In this document: positions 16,752 through 25,910 of the stretch, in pieces | Numbering within the stretch: position 1 is the first letter of the stretch | How the letters are laid out: each line of letters starts with the position of its first letter | From: Sphaerisporangium siamense | GTDB taxonomy: Bacteria; Actinomycetota; Actinomycetes; Streptosporangiales; Streptosporangiaceae | Length of the DNA: 64,000 nucleotides | Assembly (NCBI RefSeq): GCF_014205275.1 | Contig: NZ_JACHND010000001.1 | Span: 2,604,001-2,668,000, forward strand | Direction of reading: 5' to 3' | Translations under genes and position numbers: made by a program | The notes under the pieces: model-generated | What the model was told of the DNA's origin: nothing | Databases searched by the model: none | The model's input: only the letters and a program-made list of their open reading frames with translations

Positions 16752-18851
16752 GTGGCCGGTTGGTGGCAACGTGCCCGGGTGGTGTCCGTGGTCGGCACCG
16801 GAGCGCTGATCCTGGGCGGCGGTGGAACCGCCGTGACGGCGGCCGCGGCCGAACGGGAACCGGCGGGTCCGCCGGATTCCAGCGAGGCGAAGCTCAGCGT
16901 GCGGCTGGTGCCGGAGGCCCACAACAGGCCGCGGACCACGATCCACGCGGGCGATGTCCTGCACTTCCGCGTCCGGCTCGACGGCCCGGCGCGGCGGACG
17001 CGCCTGACGGTGGCCACCACCCCGGCCGACGCGCCGGTCCTGGTGGGCTGCGACGACCGGGTCCCCGAGTCCGGCAGACCCCACTCCGTCCGGCCCCGAA
17101 CCACGAGCCCCGAGTCCGGCAGGCCCCAGGCCACGACGGCCGAGTCCGGGAAGCCGGGCGCGCGTCCGCGCGTCTGCGAGTTCGACCGGCTCACGGGCGG
17201 CAAGACGGTCGACGTGGCCCTGCGGGTGCCCCGCGAGGCCGACGAGGTCGGCGTGGTCGCCGTCGCCGACATGAACGACCCGACCGGCGTGCAGTGGGTC
17301 CGTCGCGAGGCCGACGTCAAGCTCCGCGTCACGCCCGCCGTGGGCGACCCCGAGGCCGATGCCACGATCACGACCGCGACCGCGACGGCCGCGGTGCGGC
17401 CCCGAGCGGCAGGCGGGAAGGGCGACGGGAACGGCGACGACGGCGACGACACCACCAACGGCGCGACGGCGAACGCGGGCGCGGGCGTGCAGGCGGGCCC
17501 GGGGCCGGTGGCCACCACCGGAGACGACACCGGGGACGGCATCGGGGACACCGTGGACGATGGTGTGACGGGCTTGGGGACCGGCTTCGGGAAGGGCATC
17601 CTCGGCACCGACGACGATGACGACGTGGCCGACAACGACGGAGGGTCCATCGGCGCCTGGTTCGACACCGTCAAGTCCGGCGCCGGCCGTGACGCCCACG
17701 GCGCCGTCAAGGCCCCGCGGCCGACGGGCGGGCCGGTGCCCATCGGCGGCGGCACGCCGGCCAAGGACGTCGCTCAGGACATCGCCCAGGGGACGGCCAA
17801 GCCCGCGGCCCCGGGCCGGGACAAGCCGTCCACGCGATCGGACGACGTGACCGACGACCCCGCCGCCATGACCCCGGCCACGCCGTGGTCGCCGTCCGGC
17901 GCGACGTCCGCAGGCCCGTTCCAGGCGCGGCCGGACCAGTTCGGCGTGACGTCCACGGGGCCGTTCCACGCCCGGCCGGACCAGTTCGGCGCGACGTCGG
18001 GAGGTCCGTTCCAGACGCGGCCGGACCAGTTCGGGGTGACCACGGCCAAGGCGGTGAAGGACGGGGACGACATCAGGGCCGTCCACGCGGTCGCCGTCGT
18101 GCCGCCGCCCAAGCCGGTGGCGGCGCCGAAGTCTCCGGCCGGCCGCGGTCCGGCGACCGCCGCGCCCACCGGCAAGCCGGCGGCCAAGGCGGGGACGGCG
18201 TCCAAGGCCAGGCACGCCGGGGCCGTCCCGAACCCGGCTCCCGGCGTTCCCGCCAAACCGCTCGGGGCCCCCGGCAAGCCGCTCGGAGCTACGGCCAAGG
18301 GCAAGCCGCTCGGCGCTCCGGTTCCCGGCAAAGCCGCCAAGCCGGCCAAGCCCGTGAACGCCGTGGGCGCGCTGCCCGTGCCCAACCCGGTGCCGGCGCC
18401 GAACCCGATGCCCGCGCCCGCGCCGCTCCCGCCGGTGGCGCCGCCGCCCGCGGTCCAGGTGCCTCCGGCGCTGCCCGTGGTGCCGCCGGCGCCCGCGCTC
18501 ACCCCGGCGCCCGGCCAGGCCCAGTCGCCCGCCGGCGTGCTCGCGCCCGGCGCGGTCCCGGGCCGGCCCGCCACGCCCGTCCAGGCCGCGGGGCAGGGCG
18601 CGCCGGGCAGGCCGGCCGCGGACGCGCCGCCGCCCGGCCAGGCCCAGGCGGCTGCCGCGCTCGGCGCGCCGCTCCCGCAGGAGGCGCGTCCCGCCGACCA
18701 GGATCTGATGGCCGTGTCCGAGCCCGAGGAGTCCCGGATGGGGGGTGGCCTGCCCGCCGCCGTCGGCGTGGTGGCCTTGCTGCTGGTCGCGCTGGCCGTT
18801 CGGTTGCGGCTGCGGCACCGTAAGGCGGCCAGAACATCAGCCGCTGATTAG
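16752..18851 (+). CDS. Secreted, membrane-anchored Ala/Pro-rich protein
   Basis: A 699-residue protein from the GTG at 16752. Residues 1-33 form a signal peptide (basic start, hydrophobic core, cleavage near TAAAAEREP). A folded-looking segment (about 40-170) includes LSVRLVPEAHNRPRTTIHAG and GDVLHFRVRLDG, perhaps a beta-sandwich. Then comes a long low-complexity region with three 15-residue repeats (nt 17913-18047) and extended Pro/Ala/Lys stretches. A C-terminal helix (about 665-685) with a basic tail anchors it in the membrane; no LPXTG sortase signal was found. It could be a wall-spanning surface protein. Whether it belongs to the adjacent secretion system is unknown. Confidence 0.75.
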   Translation: MAGWWQRARVVSVVGTGALILGGGGTAVTAAAAEREPAGPPDSSEAKLSVRLVPEAHNRPRTTIHAGDVLHFRVRLDGPARRTRLTVATTPADAPVLVGCDDRVPESGRPHSVRPRTTSPESGRPQATTAESGKPGARPRVCEFDRLTGGKTVDVALRVPREADEVGVVAVADMNDPTGVQWVRREADVKLRVTPAVGDPEADATITTATATAAVRPRAAGGKGDGNGDDGDDTTNGATANAGAGVQAGPGPVATTGDDTGDGIGDTVDDGVTGLGTGFGKGILGTDDDDDVADNDGGSIGAWFDTVKSGAGRDAHGAVKAPRPTGGPVPIGGGTPAKDVAQDIAQGTAKPAAPGRDKPSTRSDDVTDDPAAMTPATPWSPSGATSAGPFQARPDQFGVTSTGPFHARPDQFGATSGGPFQTRPDQFGVTTAKAVKDGDDIRAVHAVAVVPPPKPVAAPKSPAGRGPATAAPTGKPAAKAGTASKARHAGAVPNPAPGVPAKPLGAPGKPLGATAKGKPLGAPVPGKAAKPAKPVNAVGALPVPNPVPAPNPMPAPAPLPPVAPPPAVQVPPALPVVPPAPALTPAPGQAQSPAGVLAPGAVPGRPATPVQAAGQGAPGRPAADAPPPGQAQAAAALGAPLPQEARPADQDLMAVSEPEESRMGGGLPAAVGVVALLLVALAVRLRLRHRKAARTSAAD
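17913..18047 (+). repeat. Three 45-nt (15-residue) coding repeats
   Basis: Units GPFQARPDQFGVTST, GPFHARPDQFGATSG and GPFQTRPDQFGVTTA lie in tandem in the secreted Pro-rich protein. The aromatic/RPDQFG core is strictly kept while linker residues vary, so the motif may be functional rather than random low complexity. Confidence 0.88.
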
Positions 18852-18894
18852 GAAGAGTGTTGCTAAACGCCCGTTACTGTTACTTTTGCCAATC

Positions 18895-18900
18895 TAGGAT
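18895..18900 (+). promoter_or_regulatory. Candidate -10 element before the second surface protein
   Basis: TAGGAT fits TAnnnT and lies in an AT-richer stretch (18865-18900), with TTACTG (18874-18879) as a weak -35 and a 15-nt spacer. The downstream gene starts at 18944 after GGAGGG. This is a suggestion based on consensus only. Confidence 0.3.
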
Positions 18901-18943
18901 TGCCTTTGGTGCGGCAGAAGTCGGTTTCAGGCGGAGGGCAACG

Positions 18944-20035
18944 GTGAATGGACGCGCGCGTGTGACGACCGTGTCCGCGGTCGTCGCCTCGTTAGGGTTG
19001 ACGGGCGCCGTGCTTCTCGCGACGGCGCCCTTGACCTCTCCCCGGGCGAACGCGGCGCAGGCGGCCCTGGCCGATCCGACCCAGGTGGTCGAGCCCAGCG
19101 ACCCGACGATCACCGACATCCCGGAGGAGCCGCAGGAGGAGCCGGAGCCCACCGTGACGGTGACGATCACGGAGAGCCCCGACCCGACGGTCACCAAGAC
19201 CCGCACGGTCACCCCGAAGCCGCGCACGACGACCAAGTCCCCGAAGCCCCCCAAGCCGTCGGCGACGAAGACCACGCCGATCGCGCCCCCGCCGACGCAG
19301 GAGCCCCTCCCCACGGCCGCGCCGGTGATCCCCACGAACCAGCCGATCGTGCCGAGCCCCGAGCCGACGCCCGAGGCCTCCACCCCTGACCCCCAGGTGA
19401 TGCTGGAGCTGGCCTCGCCCACGCCGACGCCGACACCGGACGTCTCCGAGCCGGCGAACATGGCCTTCGAGGATCCGACGCCCGACTCGGTGCCCATCGT
19501 GATCCGCAAGGCGTCGCCGGAGTACGACCAGCTCACGCTGAGCAGGAAGCTGGCCATTCCCGGGGTGCTGCTGGCCGTGCTGGTGATGCTCGGCGTGCTG
19601 ATCTTCGAGGGCCGGCTCCGCAGGATGGCGCACGCGGCGGCCGTCCAGAAGGCCGGGCCGCGCGTGCCCGGCCGGCACCGTGGCGACTTCCCGGGGGCCT
19701 ACCCCATGCCGGGCCAGCCCATCTACCACGCGGGCACGACGTACGCGCCGATCATCAGCTTCGTCCCGGTGCACGGCTACCCGGCCGCGCCCTACCAGGA
19801 CCCGTACGCCGGCTTCTATGACCCGGCGACCGGGATGCCGATGACGCCCGGGCAGACGGTCCCGCCCGCGGGCCCGGCCGACCCGTGGCCCCGCGCCGAC
19901 GCGACCGCGACCTTCCCCATGACCGGGCAGACGCCGCCCGTGGCGCCCCAGGGGCAGGTTCCCGGCGAGCAGGCCACCACCGTGCAGGGCCCGCTGCCCA
20001 AGCCCAAGCGCCGCGGCCTGTTCCGCCGCTCCTGA
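18944..20035 (+). CDS. Secreted single-pass membrane protein with Pro/Thr-rich ectodomain and Pro-rich cytoplasmic tail
   Basis: A 363-residue protein; the GTG at 18944 lies 5 nt after GGAGGG and begins VNGRARVTTVSAVVASLGLT. A signal peptide is visible to about residue 38 (RANAAQAA). The ectodomain is rich in Pro, Thr and acidic residues with PEPTVTVTITESPDPTVTKT-like repeats. A membrane helix (about 205-226, IPGVLLAVLVMLGVLIF) is followed by a ~135-residue cytoplasmic tail rich in Pro, Gly and Tyr and ending in basic PKPKRRGLFRRS. It follows a similar surface protein gene by 92 bp. The tail could bind cytoplasmic partners. No known family is recognised. Confidence 0.7.
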   Translation: MNGRARVTTVSAVVASLGLTGAVLLATAPLTSPRANAAQAALADPTQVVEPSDPTITDIPEEPQEEPEPTVTVTITESPDPTVTKTRTVTPKPRTTTKSPKPPKPSATKTTPIAPPPTQEPLPTAAPVIPTNQPIVPSPEPTPEASTPDPQVMLELASPTPTPTPDVSEPANMAFEDPTPDSVPIVIRKASPEYDQLTLSRKLAIPGVLLAVLVMLGVLIFEGRLRRMAHAAAVQKAGPRVPGRHRGDFPGAYPMPGQPIYHAGTTYAPIISFVPVHGYPAAPYQDPYAGFYDPATGMPMTPGQTVPPAGPADPWPRADATATFPMTGQTPPVAPQGQVPGEQATTVQGPLPKPKRRGLFRRS

Positions 20036-20115
20036 AGCCCGCCACCGGCCCCGGGAACACCTGAGCCGCGCTTTGCCCCGTCCCTGAAGACGCGCTGCGA
20101 GCCCTGAGACGCGCT

Positions 20116-20147
20116 ACGGGCCGCCCACCGGTCGGTGGACGGCCCGT
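20116..20147. terminator. Bidirectional terminator hairpin
   Basis: Arms ACGGGCCGCCCACCG (20116-20130) and CGGTGGACGGCCCGT (20133-20147) pair over 15 positions with one mismatch. It lies between the convergent surface-protein gene and sdhB, so it can serve both strands. There is no T-tract, as is usual in actinomycetes. Confidence 0.75.
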
Positions 20148-20159
20148 CGTGGACGTGCG

Positions 20160-20942
20160 CTAGCTCGTCTTGGAGCCCGAGGAGCTCTGCGAGCCCGGCC
20201 GCTTGAAGATCTTGTTGCCGAGCCAGACCAGCGGGTCGTACTTCCGGTCGACGACGCGCTCCTTCATCGGAATCAGCGCGTTGTCAGTGATCTTGATGTG
20301 CTCGGGGCACACCTCGGTGCAGCACTTGGTGATGTTGCAGTACCCGAGGCCGTGCTCCTCCTGCGCGGCGTTCTTGCGGTCCGCCACGTCGTAGGGGTGC
20401 ATGTCCAGCTCGGCGATCCGCATGAGGAAGCGCGGCCCGGCGAAGGCCGGCTTGTTCTCCTCATGGTCGCGGATCACGTGGCAGACGTTGTTGCACATGA
20501 AGCACTCGATGCACTTGCGGAACTCCTGGGACCGCTCGACGTCGATCTGCTGCATGCGGTACTCGCCGGGCTTGACGCTGTCCGGCGGGGTGAAGGACGG
20601 GATCTCGCGCGCCTTCTGGTAGTTGAACGACACATCGGTCACCAGGTCCTTGATGACCGGGAACGTGCGCATCGGCGTGACGGTGATCGTCTCGTCCTCG
20701 GTGAAGGTGGACATGCGCGTCATGCAGCCGAGGCGCGGCTTGCCGTTGATCTCCATGGAGCACGAGCCGCACTTGCCCGCCTTGCAGTTCCACCGGACCG
20801 CGAGGTCGGGCGCCTGGGTGGCCTGCAGGCGGTGGATCACGTCGAGGACGACCTCGCCCTCGTTGACCTCGACGGCGAAGTCCTCCAGCTTGCCCTCGCC
20901 GCCTTCGCCGCGCCAGACGCGGAACTTGGCCTTGTAACCCAT
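20160..20942 (-). CDS. sdhB: Succinate dehydrogenase iron-sulfur subunit (Sdh1-type)
   Basis: A 260-residue electron-transfer subunit. The N-terminal ferredoxin domain has the 2Fe-2S cluster ligands in CKAGKCGSC and GCMTRM; the C-terminal domain has CIECFMCNNVC and CCTEVCPEHI for the 3Fe-4S and 4Fe-4S clusters. Electrons pass from the flavoprotein through these to the membrane subunit and quinone. The ATG overlaps the sdhA stop by one base, so the two are coupled. The last ~25 residues are Ser/Lys-rich and not conserved in the family. The order membrane subunit, flavoprotein, iron-sulfur matches mycobacterial Sdh1 (Rv0249c-Rv0247c). Confidence 0.93.
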   Translation of the reverse strand: MGYKAKFRVWRGEGGEGKLEDFAVEVNEGEVVLDVIHRLQATQAPDLAVRWNCKAGKCGSCSMEINGKPRLGCMTRMSTFTEDETITVTPMRTFPVIKDLVTDVSFNYQKAREIPSFTPPDSVKPGEYRMQQIDVERSQEFRKCIECFMCNNVCHVIRDHEENKPAFAGPRFLMRIAELDMHPYDVADRKNAAQEEHGLGYCNITKCCTEVCPEHIKITDNALIPMKERVVDRKYDPLVWLGNKIFKRPGSQSSSGSKTS

Positions 20943-22849
20943 CAGGACTCCTTCACCAGGGCGTCGAACGCCGTCATCTCGTCGGCGGTCAGGTACTTGC
21001 TCAGCTCCGCCCGGTCGAACAGCGTGATCAGGTCGTCCCGCATGGCGGGCTGCGCCTGTTCCTCCACGGAGACGTCGCCGCCGGCGCCCAGCGCGCACCG
21101 CAGCAGCTTGCGGCGCCAGTCGGCCGACATCGCCGGGTAGTCGTCGCGGGTGTGGCCGCCGCGGCTCTCCTGGCGCAGCAGCGCGGCGCGGGCGACGCAC
21201 TCCGACACCAGCAGCATGTTGCGCAGGTCGATCGCCAGGTGCCAGCCGGGGTTGTAGATGCGCCCGCCCGGCGCGCCCGTGTTGGCCGCGCGCTCCTTGA
21301 GCTTCTCGACGACCCCCAGGGCCTCCTTGATCTCTTCGGCCTTGCGGATGATGCCGACGAGTTCGTTCATGGTGCGCTGGAGCTCGTGGTGGACCTCGTA
21401 GGGGTTCTCGCCGCCGCTCCGCGACAGGGGCGCCAGGGCCTCGGCCCCGGCCTCCTGCAGTGTCTCGTCGGTGATCACCGGACGGGCGGAGAGGCCGTCG
21501 ACGTACTCGGCCGCGCCCGCGCCCGCCCTGCGGCCGAACACCAGCAGGTCGGACAGGGAGTTGCCGCCGAGGCGGTTGGAGCCGTGCATGCCGCCGGACA
21601 CTTCGCCGGCCGCGAACAGGCCGGGGACCGAGGACGCGCCGGTGTCGGCGTCCACCTCGACGCCGCCCATGATGTAGTGGCAGGTCGGGCCGACCTCCAT
21701 GGGCTCGGCCGTGATGTCGACGTCCGCCAGCTCCTTGAACTGGTGGTGCATCGACGGCAGCCGCTTGATGATCTCGGCGGCGGGCAGGCGGCTCGACACG
21801 TCCAGGAAGACGCCGCCGTGCGGGGAGTTGCGGCCCGCCTTCACCTCGGAGTTGATCGCGCGCGCGACCTCGTCACGCGGCAGCAGCTCCGGAGGACGCC
21901 GGTTGTTGGCCTGGTCGTCGTACCAGCGGTCGGCCTCCTCCTCGGTGGTGGCGTACTTGTCCTTGAACACCTCGGGGATGTAGTCGAACATGAACCGCTT
22001 GCCCTCGGAGTTGCGCAGCACCCCGCCGTCGCCGCGGACGGACTCGGTGACGAGGATGCCGCGCACCGACGGCGGCCACACCATGCCGGTCGGGTGGAAC
22101 TGGATGAACTCCATGTTGATCAGCTTGGCCCCGGCCAGCAGCGCCAGCGCGTGGCCGTCCCCGGTGTACTCCCAGGAGTTGGACGTCACCACGTAGGACT
22201 TGCCGATGCCGCCGGTGGCCAGCACGACGGCGGGCGCGTCGAAGCAGATGAGGCGGCCGGTCTCGCGCCAGTAGCCGAACGCGCCGCTGATCGCGGCGTC
22301 CTCGCCGGGGCCGTCCTTCAGCAGCTTGGTGATCGTGCACTCGGCGAAGACCTTGATGTAGGCCTCGGCGTCGCCGTGCAGCTTCTCGTCCTCCTGCTGG
22401 AGGGCCACGACGCGCTGCTGCAGCGTGCGGATCAGCTCCAGGCCGGTGCGGTCGCCGACGTGCGCCAGGCGCGGGTACTCGTGGCCGCCGAAGTTGCGCT
22501 GGCTGATCTTGCCGTCCTTGGTGCGGTCGAACAGCGCGCCCCAGGCCTCCAGCTCCCAGACGCGGTCCGGGGCCTCCTTGGCGTGCAGCTCGGCCATGCG
22601 CCAGTTGTTGAGGAACTTGCCGCCGCGCATGGTGTCACGGAAGTGAACCATCCAGTTGTCGGCGGAGTTGACGTTGCCCATGGCGGCGGCGGCGCCGCCC
22701 TCGGCCATGACGGTGTGCGCCTTGCCGAACAGCGACTTGCAGACGATGGCCGTGCGCTTGCCCTGCTGCCGTGCCTCGATCGCCGCACGGAGCCCGGCGC
22801 CGCCCGCTCCGATGACGACGACGTCGTATTCGTGACGCTCGATTTCCAC
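20942..22849 (-). CDS. sdhA: Succinate dehydrogenase/fumarate reductase flavoprotein subunit (Sdh1-type)
   Basis: A 635-residue flavoprotein beginning at GTG 22849, 7 nt after AAGGA. The FAD-binding Rossmann motif VVIGAGGAGLRAA lies at about residues 10-22, with AHTVMAEGG (about 45-53) holding the histidine position used for covalent FAD in this family. HPTGMVWP and the arginine-rich C-terminal region needed for dicarboxylate binding (ESRGGHTRDDYP) are present. It oxidises succinate to fumarate in the citric acid cycle at the inner face of the membrane. A second flavoprotein gene is present at 29118-31043, so the genome encodes two such complexes. Confidence 0.94.
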   Translation of the reverse strand: MEIERHEYDVVVIGAGGAGLRAAIEARQQGKRTAIVCKSLFGKAHTVMAEGGAAAAMGNVNSADNWMVHFRDTMRGGKFLNNWRMAELHAKEAPDRVWELEAWGALFDRTKDGKISQRNFGGHEYPRLAHVGDRTGLELIRTLQQRVVALQQEDEKLHGDAEAYIKVFAECTITKLLKDGPGEDAAISGAFGYWRETGRLICFDAPAVVLATGGIGKSYVVTSNSWEYTGDGHALALLAGAKLINMEFIQFHPTGMVWPPSVRGILVTESVRGDGGVLRNSEGKRFMFDYIPEVFKDKYATTEEEADRWYDDQANNRRPPELLPRDEVARAINSEVKAGRNSPHGGVFLDVSSRLPAAEIIKRLPSMHHQFKELADVDITAEPMEVGPTCHYIMGGVEVDADTGASSVPGLFAAGEVSGGMHGSNRLGGNSLSDLLVFGRRAGAGAAEYVDGLSARPVITDETLQEAGAEALAPLSRSGGENPYEVHHELQRTMNELVGIIRKAEEIKEALGVVEKLKERAANTGAPGGRIYNPGWHLAIDLRNMLLVSECVARAALLRQESRGGHTRDDYPAMSADWRRKLLRCALGAGGDVSVEEQAQPAMRDDLITLFDRAELSKYLTADEMTAFDALVKES

Positions 22850-22859
22850 TGGATGATCC

Positions 22860-23675
22860 TTAAGCGAGCGGGAAGTTGATGATGCCCTTGGCGACGAGCC
22901 GCACGTACAGGTCCGCGATCATGATCGAGTACATGGACAGCCAGGCGAGCAGCATGTGCCGGCGGTTGAGCTTCGACACGAAGGTCCACATCTTGTAGCG
23001 CAGCGGGTGCTTGGAGAAGTGGTTGAGTCGGCCGGCCGTGATGTGACGGCAGGAGTGGCAGCTCAGGGTGTAGGCCCAGATCAGCGCGGCGTTGATGAAC
23101 AGGATGGCGGTCCCGAGCCCGAAGTGCCCCCACTCGCCGTGCTCGTCGCGCAGTGCCAGCACCGCGTCCCACGTGAGGATCACGGCGAACACGACCGCGA
23201 TGTAGAAGAAGTAGCGGTGGATGTTCTGCAGGATCAGCGGCAGGCGGGTCTCACCGGTGTACTTCTTGTGGGGCTCGGCCACCGCGCACGCCGGCGGCGA
23301 CAGCCAGAACGCGCGGTAGTAGCCCTTGCGGTAGTAGTAACAGGTGAAACGGAACCCGGCGGGGAAGCCGAGGATCAGGATGCCGGGCGGCAGCGCCCAC
23401 CAGTCGCCGAAGGGGGCGAGGCCGAACAACCTGGCGCCTTCGGGACAGGAGGTCGCGAGACAGGGCGACGAGAAGGGGGCGATATAGGGTTCGACGAAGT
23501 AGCTCTTGTCGAATACCGCCCAGAGCCCGTAGGCGAGGAACGACGCCAACGCCGCGAATGTGATGGCCGGAGCCAGCCACCATCGATCCGTGCGCAGGGT
23601 GCGGGCGCCGATCTGCGCCCGTTGCTTCCTTTGCGCCGGTTCGCTGGTCGGCCGACCGGCCGTTGTCTGGGTCAT
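22860..23675 (-). CDS. Succinate dehydrogenase membrane subunit (Sdh1-type, Rv0249c-like)
   Basis: A 271-residue integral membrane protein encoded 10 bp upstream of sdhA. The ATG at 23675 is chosen because GGAGAG precedes it by 7 nt; the upstream in-frame GTG (23690) has no such site. About five hydrophobic helices are visible, with histidines in the helical parts (for example NIHRYFF and SCHSCRHITAGRLNHFSKHP) that could hold heme or shape the quinone site. Length and gene order match the single large anchor of mycobacterial Sdh1 rather than small SdhC/SdhD pairs. Heme content cannot be told from sequence. Confidence 0.85.
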   Translation of the reverse strand: MTQTTAGRPTSEPAQRKQRAQIGARTLRTDRWWLAPAITFAALASFLAYGLWAVFDKSYFVEPYIAPFSSPCLATSCPEGARLFGLAPFGDWWALPPGILILGFPAGFRFTCYYYRKGYYRAFWLSPPACAVAEPHKKYTGETRLPLILQNIHRYFFYIAVVFAVILTWDAVLALRDEHGEWGHFGLGTAILFINAALIWAYTLSCHSCRHITAGRLNHFSKHPLRYKMWTFVSKLNRRHMLLAWLSMYSIMIADLYVRLVAKGIINFPLA

Positions 23676-23676
23676 G

Positions 23677-23688
23677 GGAGAACTCTCC
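23677..23688 (-). promoter_or_regulatory. Short hairpin covering the ribosome binding site of the Sdh1 anchor gene
   Basis: On the minus strand GGAGA pairs with TCTCC across a GT loop immediately before the ATG at 23675. The 5' arm is the presumed Shine-Dalgarno sequence, so the hairpin could reduce translation. It is only 5 bp and may be incidental. Confidence 0.3.
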
Positions 23689-23865
23689 ACCTTCCCCGGC
23701 CCTGGGCGCCGCGTGGGACGGAGGGCCGGGCTTTCACGTTTGGCTGGGTGCCGCGCGCAGTATGCTCCGCGCCGGTCGCAGCCGCGCGCGTGCCGGGTGG
23801 GGCTACGTTACGACGGCTGGAACCCTGCGTGTGGACAGGGTCACTGACTTTTTCGACCGACCTCG

Positions 23866-23881
23866 TGTGATTCCCATCACG
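23866..23881. promoter_or_regulatory. CRP/FNR-type palindrome upstream of the Sdh1 operon
   Basis: TGTGA (23866-23870), six bases, then TCACG (23877-23881) matches the CRP-family consensus TGTGA-N6-TCACA at nine of ten positions. It lies about 190 bp upstream of the Sdh1 anchor start and just beyond the response-regulator stop. GlxR/Crp proteins of actinobacteria are known to control sdh genes, which fits. Confidence 0.5.
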
Positions 23882-23893
23882 TCGTTGTCAGGC

Positions 23894-24343
23894 TCAGGGC
23901 CGCTGCCCACTCCTAGGCAGTTTAACGACTGTCACGAAGAAGTCATCGATCTGGCGTACCACCCTGATGAACTGGTCGAAGTCCACCGGCTTGGCCACGT
24001 AGGCGTTGGCGTGGAGGCGGTAGCTGCGCAGGATGTCCTCCTCGGCCTCGGAGGTCGTCAGCACCACCACGGGGATGCTGCGCAGCTCGGCGTCGGCCTT
24101 GATGTCCTCCAGCACCTCCCTGCCGTCCTTGCGGGGGAGGTTGAGGTCGAGCAGGATCAGGTCCGGCCGCGGCACGTCGGCGTACTGCCCCTCCCGGCGC
24201 AGGAAGGCCATGGCCTGCTCGCCGTCGCTGACGACGTGCAGCTTGTTCTGCACCTTGTTGTGCTCGAAGGCCTCCTGGGTCAGCAGGACGTCTCCGGGGT
24301 CGTCCTCCACGAGCAGGACGTCGATCCAGCGCATGTCATTCAT
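23894..24343 (-). CDS. Single-domain CheY-like response regulator
   Basis: A 149-residue protein consisting only of a receiver domain, with acidic residues in LVEDDPGD, phosphoacceptor D66 in ILLDLNLP, a threonine in VVVLTTSE and a lysine in AYVAKPVDF. There is no output domain. The start ATG (24343) overlaps the upstream kinase gene in an ATGAATGA arrangement, with GGAGA 6 nt before. This family (Rcp1-like) typically receives phosphate from a bacteriophytochrome- or CHASE3-type kinase. Here the partner is clearly the adjacent kinase, and the next gene upstream encodes a REC-PP2C phosphatase, so the three form one pathway. Confidence 0.9.
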   Translation of the reverse strand: MNDMRWIDVLLVEDDPGDVLLTQEAFEHNKVQNKLHVVSDGEQAMAFLRREGQYADVPRPDLILLDLNLPRKDGREVLEDIKADAELRSIPVVVLTTSEAEEDILRSYRLHANAYVAKPVDFDQFIRVVRQIDDFFVTVVKLPRSGQRP

Positions 24344-25910
24344 CCGTGTCTCCAGAAGCGGGCAGTGTCCAGCGGAAGGTGGTCCCCGGACGGCCGGGCG
24401 CCGGGTCGTCGAGCCAGATCTTGCCGCCGTGGTACTCGACGATCTTCCTGCACAGTGCCAGGCCGATGCCGGTGCCGGGATACACGTCACGTGGGTGCAG
24501 GCGCTGAAATATCAGGAAGATTCGGTCAGCGTACTTGCTCTCCACGCCGATGCCGTTGTCGGTGCACGCGAACTCCCACATGTCGTCCCGCGGCTCGGCG
24601 GAGATGTGGACGCGCGGCGGCTCCTCGGAGCGGAACTTCAGCGCGTTGCCGATGAGGTTCTGGAAGAGCTGCGTGAGCAGCACCTGGTTGCCGTGGATCT
24701 CCGGCAGCTCGTCGTGGGTGACGGTCGCGCCGGTGTCCTCGATCTTCGCCGCCAGGTTGGCGAGGGCGACGTCCAGCGCCCGCTGCGTCTTGACCGGCGC
24801 CTTCTCGCCGCCCACGCGGCCCACCCGCGACAGGTCCAGCAGGTCGTTGATCAGGAGCTGCATGCGCTTGGCGCCGTCCACGGCGAAGGCGACGTACTGC
24901 TTGGCGCGGTCGTCGAGCTGGTCGCCGTACCGCTGCTCCAGCATCTGGGTGAAGCTCGCGACCTTGCGCAGCGGCTCCTGCAGGTCGTGGCTGGCCACGT
25001 AGGCGAACTGCTCCAGCTCGGCGTTGGACCTGCGCAGCTCCACGGCCTGGTCGGCGAGCTGCTGCCGGGCCTCGGCGGTACGGCGCCACTCCCGCAGGAT
25101 GCGCCCGCGCATGGCGTCGACGCGGCCGGACAGCTCCGCCAGCTCGGCGGGCCTGTCGACCTGCAGCTCGCGGTCGAACTCGCCGAGGGTGACGGCGCGC
25201 ACCTGGTGGGTGAGCTGGTGGATCGGCCGCAGCACGACGTACCTGACGATCAGCGTGAACATCACGGCGGCGGCCACGAAGACCAGCGCCAGCCCGATCA
25301 GCACGAAGTAGACCGTGCGCCAGCCGTCCTCCAGGCGGGCGCTGCCCTCGTCGTGCATGCGGCCGAGCGTCTGCTGCTGGGCGGCGAGCGCCTCCCGTAC
25401 GGCGGCGAGACGCTGGGTGTTCACCTGGGCGTAGGTGGTGGCGGTCTGGAGCTTGAGCTCGGGGACCTTGGCGATCACGACGTCGGCGTAGTCGCGCCGC
25501 CAGGCGGCGGCGGTCTCGGCCAGGCGCCGCAGGTCGGCGCGGGGCGTCTCACCGCGCATCCTGGCGACCAGGGCGGATAGCTTGGCGAACGCCGCCGTCT
25601 CGGCCTGCTGGGCCGCCCGGTAGTCCTGGAGGTACTGCGTCTCGTTGGTGCGCCCGTAAGTGCGGATCGAGTTCTCCTCCGCCGACAGCGCCGTGGAGAC
25701 CTCCAGCGTGTGCAGGACGGCGGGGTCGATCACGTCGACCAGCGACTCGCGGTCCAGGCGGGTCGCGTTGATCGTCATGACGGTGAGGGCGGCGCCGACG
25801 ACGAAGGCGAGCATCGTCGCCACCCCGGCGACGAGGAACCACCGCCCGAGCGGCAGGCGGCCGAAGCCCTTCGGCGGCGCCGGGGCCGGCAGGGGAGACA
25901 GGTGGGTCAC
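24336..25910 (-). CDS. CHASE3-type membrane sensor histidine kinase
   Basis: A 524-residue kinase starting at GTG 25910, overlapping the phosphatase stop (GTGA). Membrane helices at about 25-48 and 193-215 enclose an extracellular helical domain of the CHASE3 type (about 50-190, with [19 protein letters not shown]). A HAMP-like linker follows ([19 protein letters not shown]), then the HisKA box [14 protein letters not shown] with H308, and an HATPase domain with NLIGNALKF (N box), DNGIGV (G1) and GTGIGLAL (G2). The phosphoacceptor box resembles Cph1-like kinases that pair with single-domain regulators. All catalytic motifs appear intact. Confidence 0.92.
   Translation of the reverse strand: MTHLSPLPAPAPPKGFGRLPLGRWFLVAGVATMLAFVVGAALTVMTINATRLDRESLVDVIDPAVLHTLEVSTALSAEENSIRTYGRTNETQYLQDYRAAQQAETAAFAKLSALVARMRGETPRADLRRLAETAAAWRRDYADVVIAKVPELKLQTATTYAQVNTQRLAAVREALAAQQQTLGRMHDEGSARLEDGWRTVYFVLIGLALVFVAAAVMFTLIVRYVVLRPIHQLTHQVRAVTLGEFDRELQVDRPAELAELSGRVDAMRGRILREWRRTAEARQQLADQAVELRRSNAELEQFAYVASHDLQEPLRKVASFTQMLEQRYGDQLDDRAKQYVAFAVDGAKRMQLLINDLLDLSRVGRVGGEKAPVKTQRALDVALANLAAKIEDTGATVTHDELPEIHGNQVLLTQLFQNLIGNALKFRSEEPPRVHISAEPRDDMWEFACTDNGIGVESKYADRIFLIFQRLHPRDVYPGTGIGLALCRKIVEYHGGKIWLDDPAPGRPGTTFRWTLPASGDTDE

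Noticed and set aside
21152-22879. 575-codon plus-strand frame opposite sdhA
   Set aside because: Shadow of the flavoprotein gene; no motifs.
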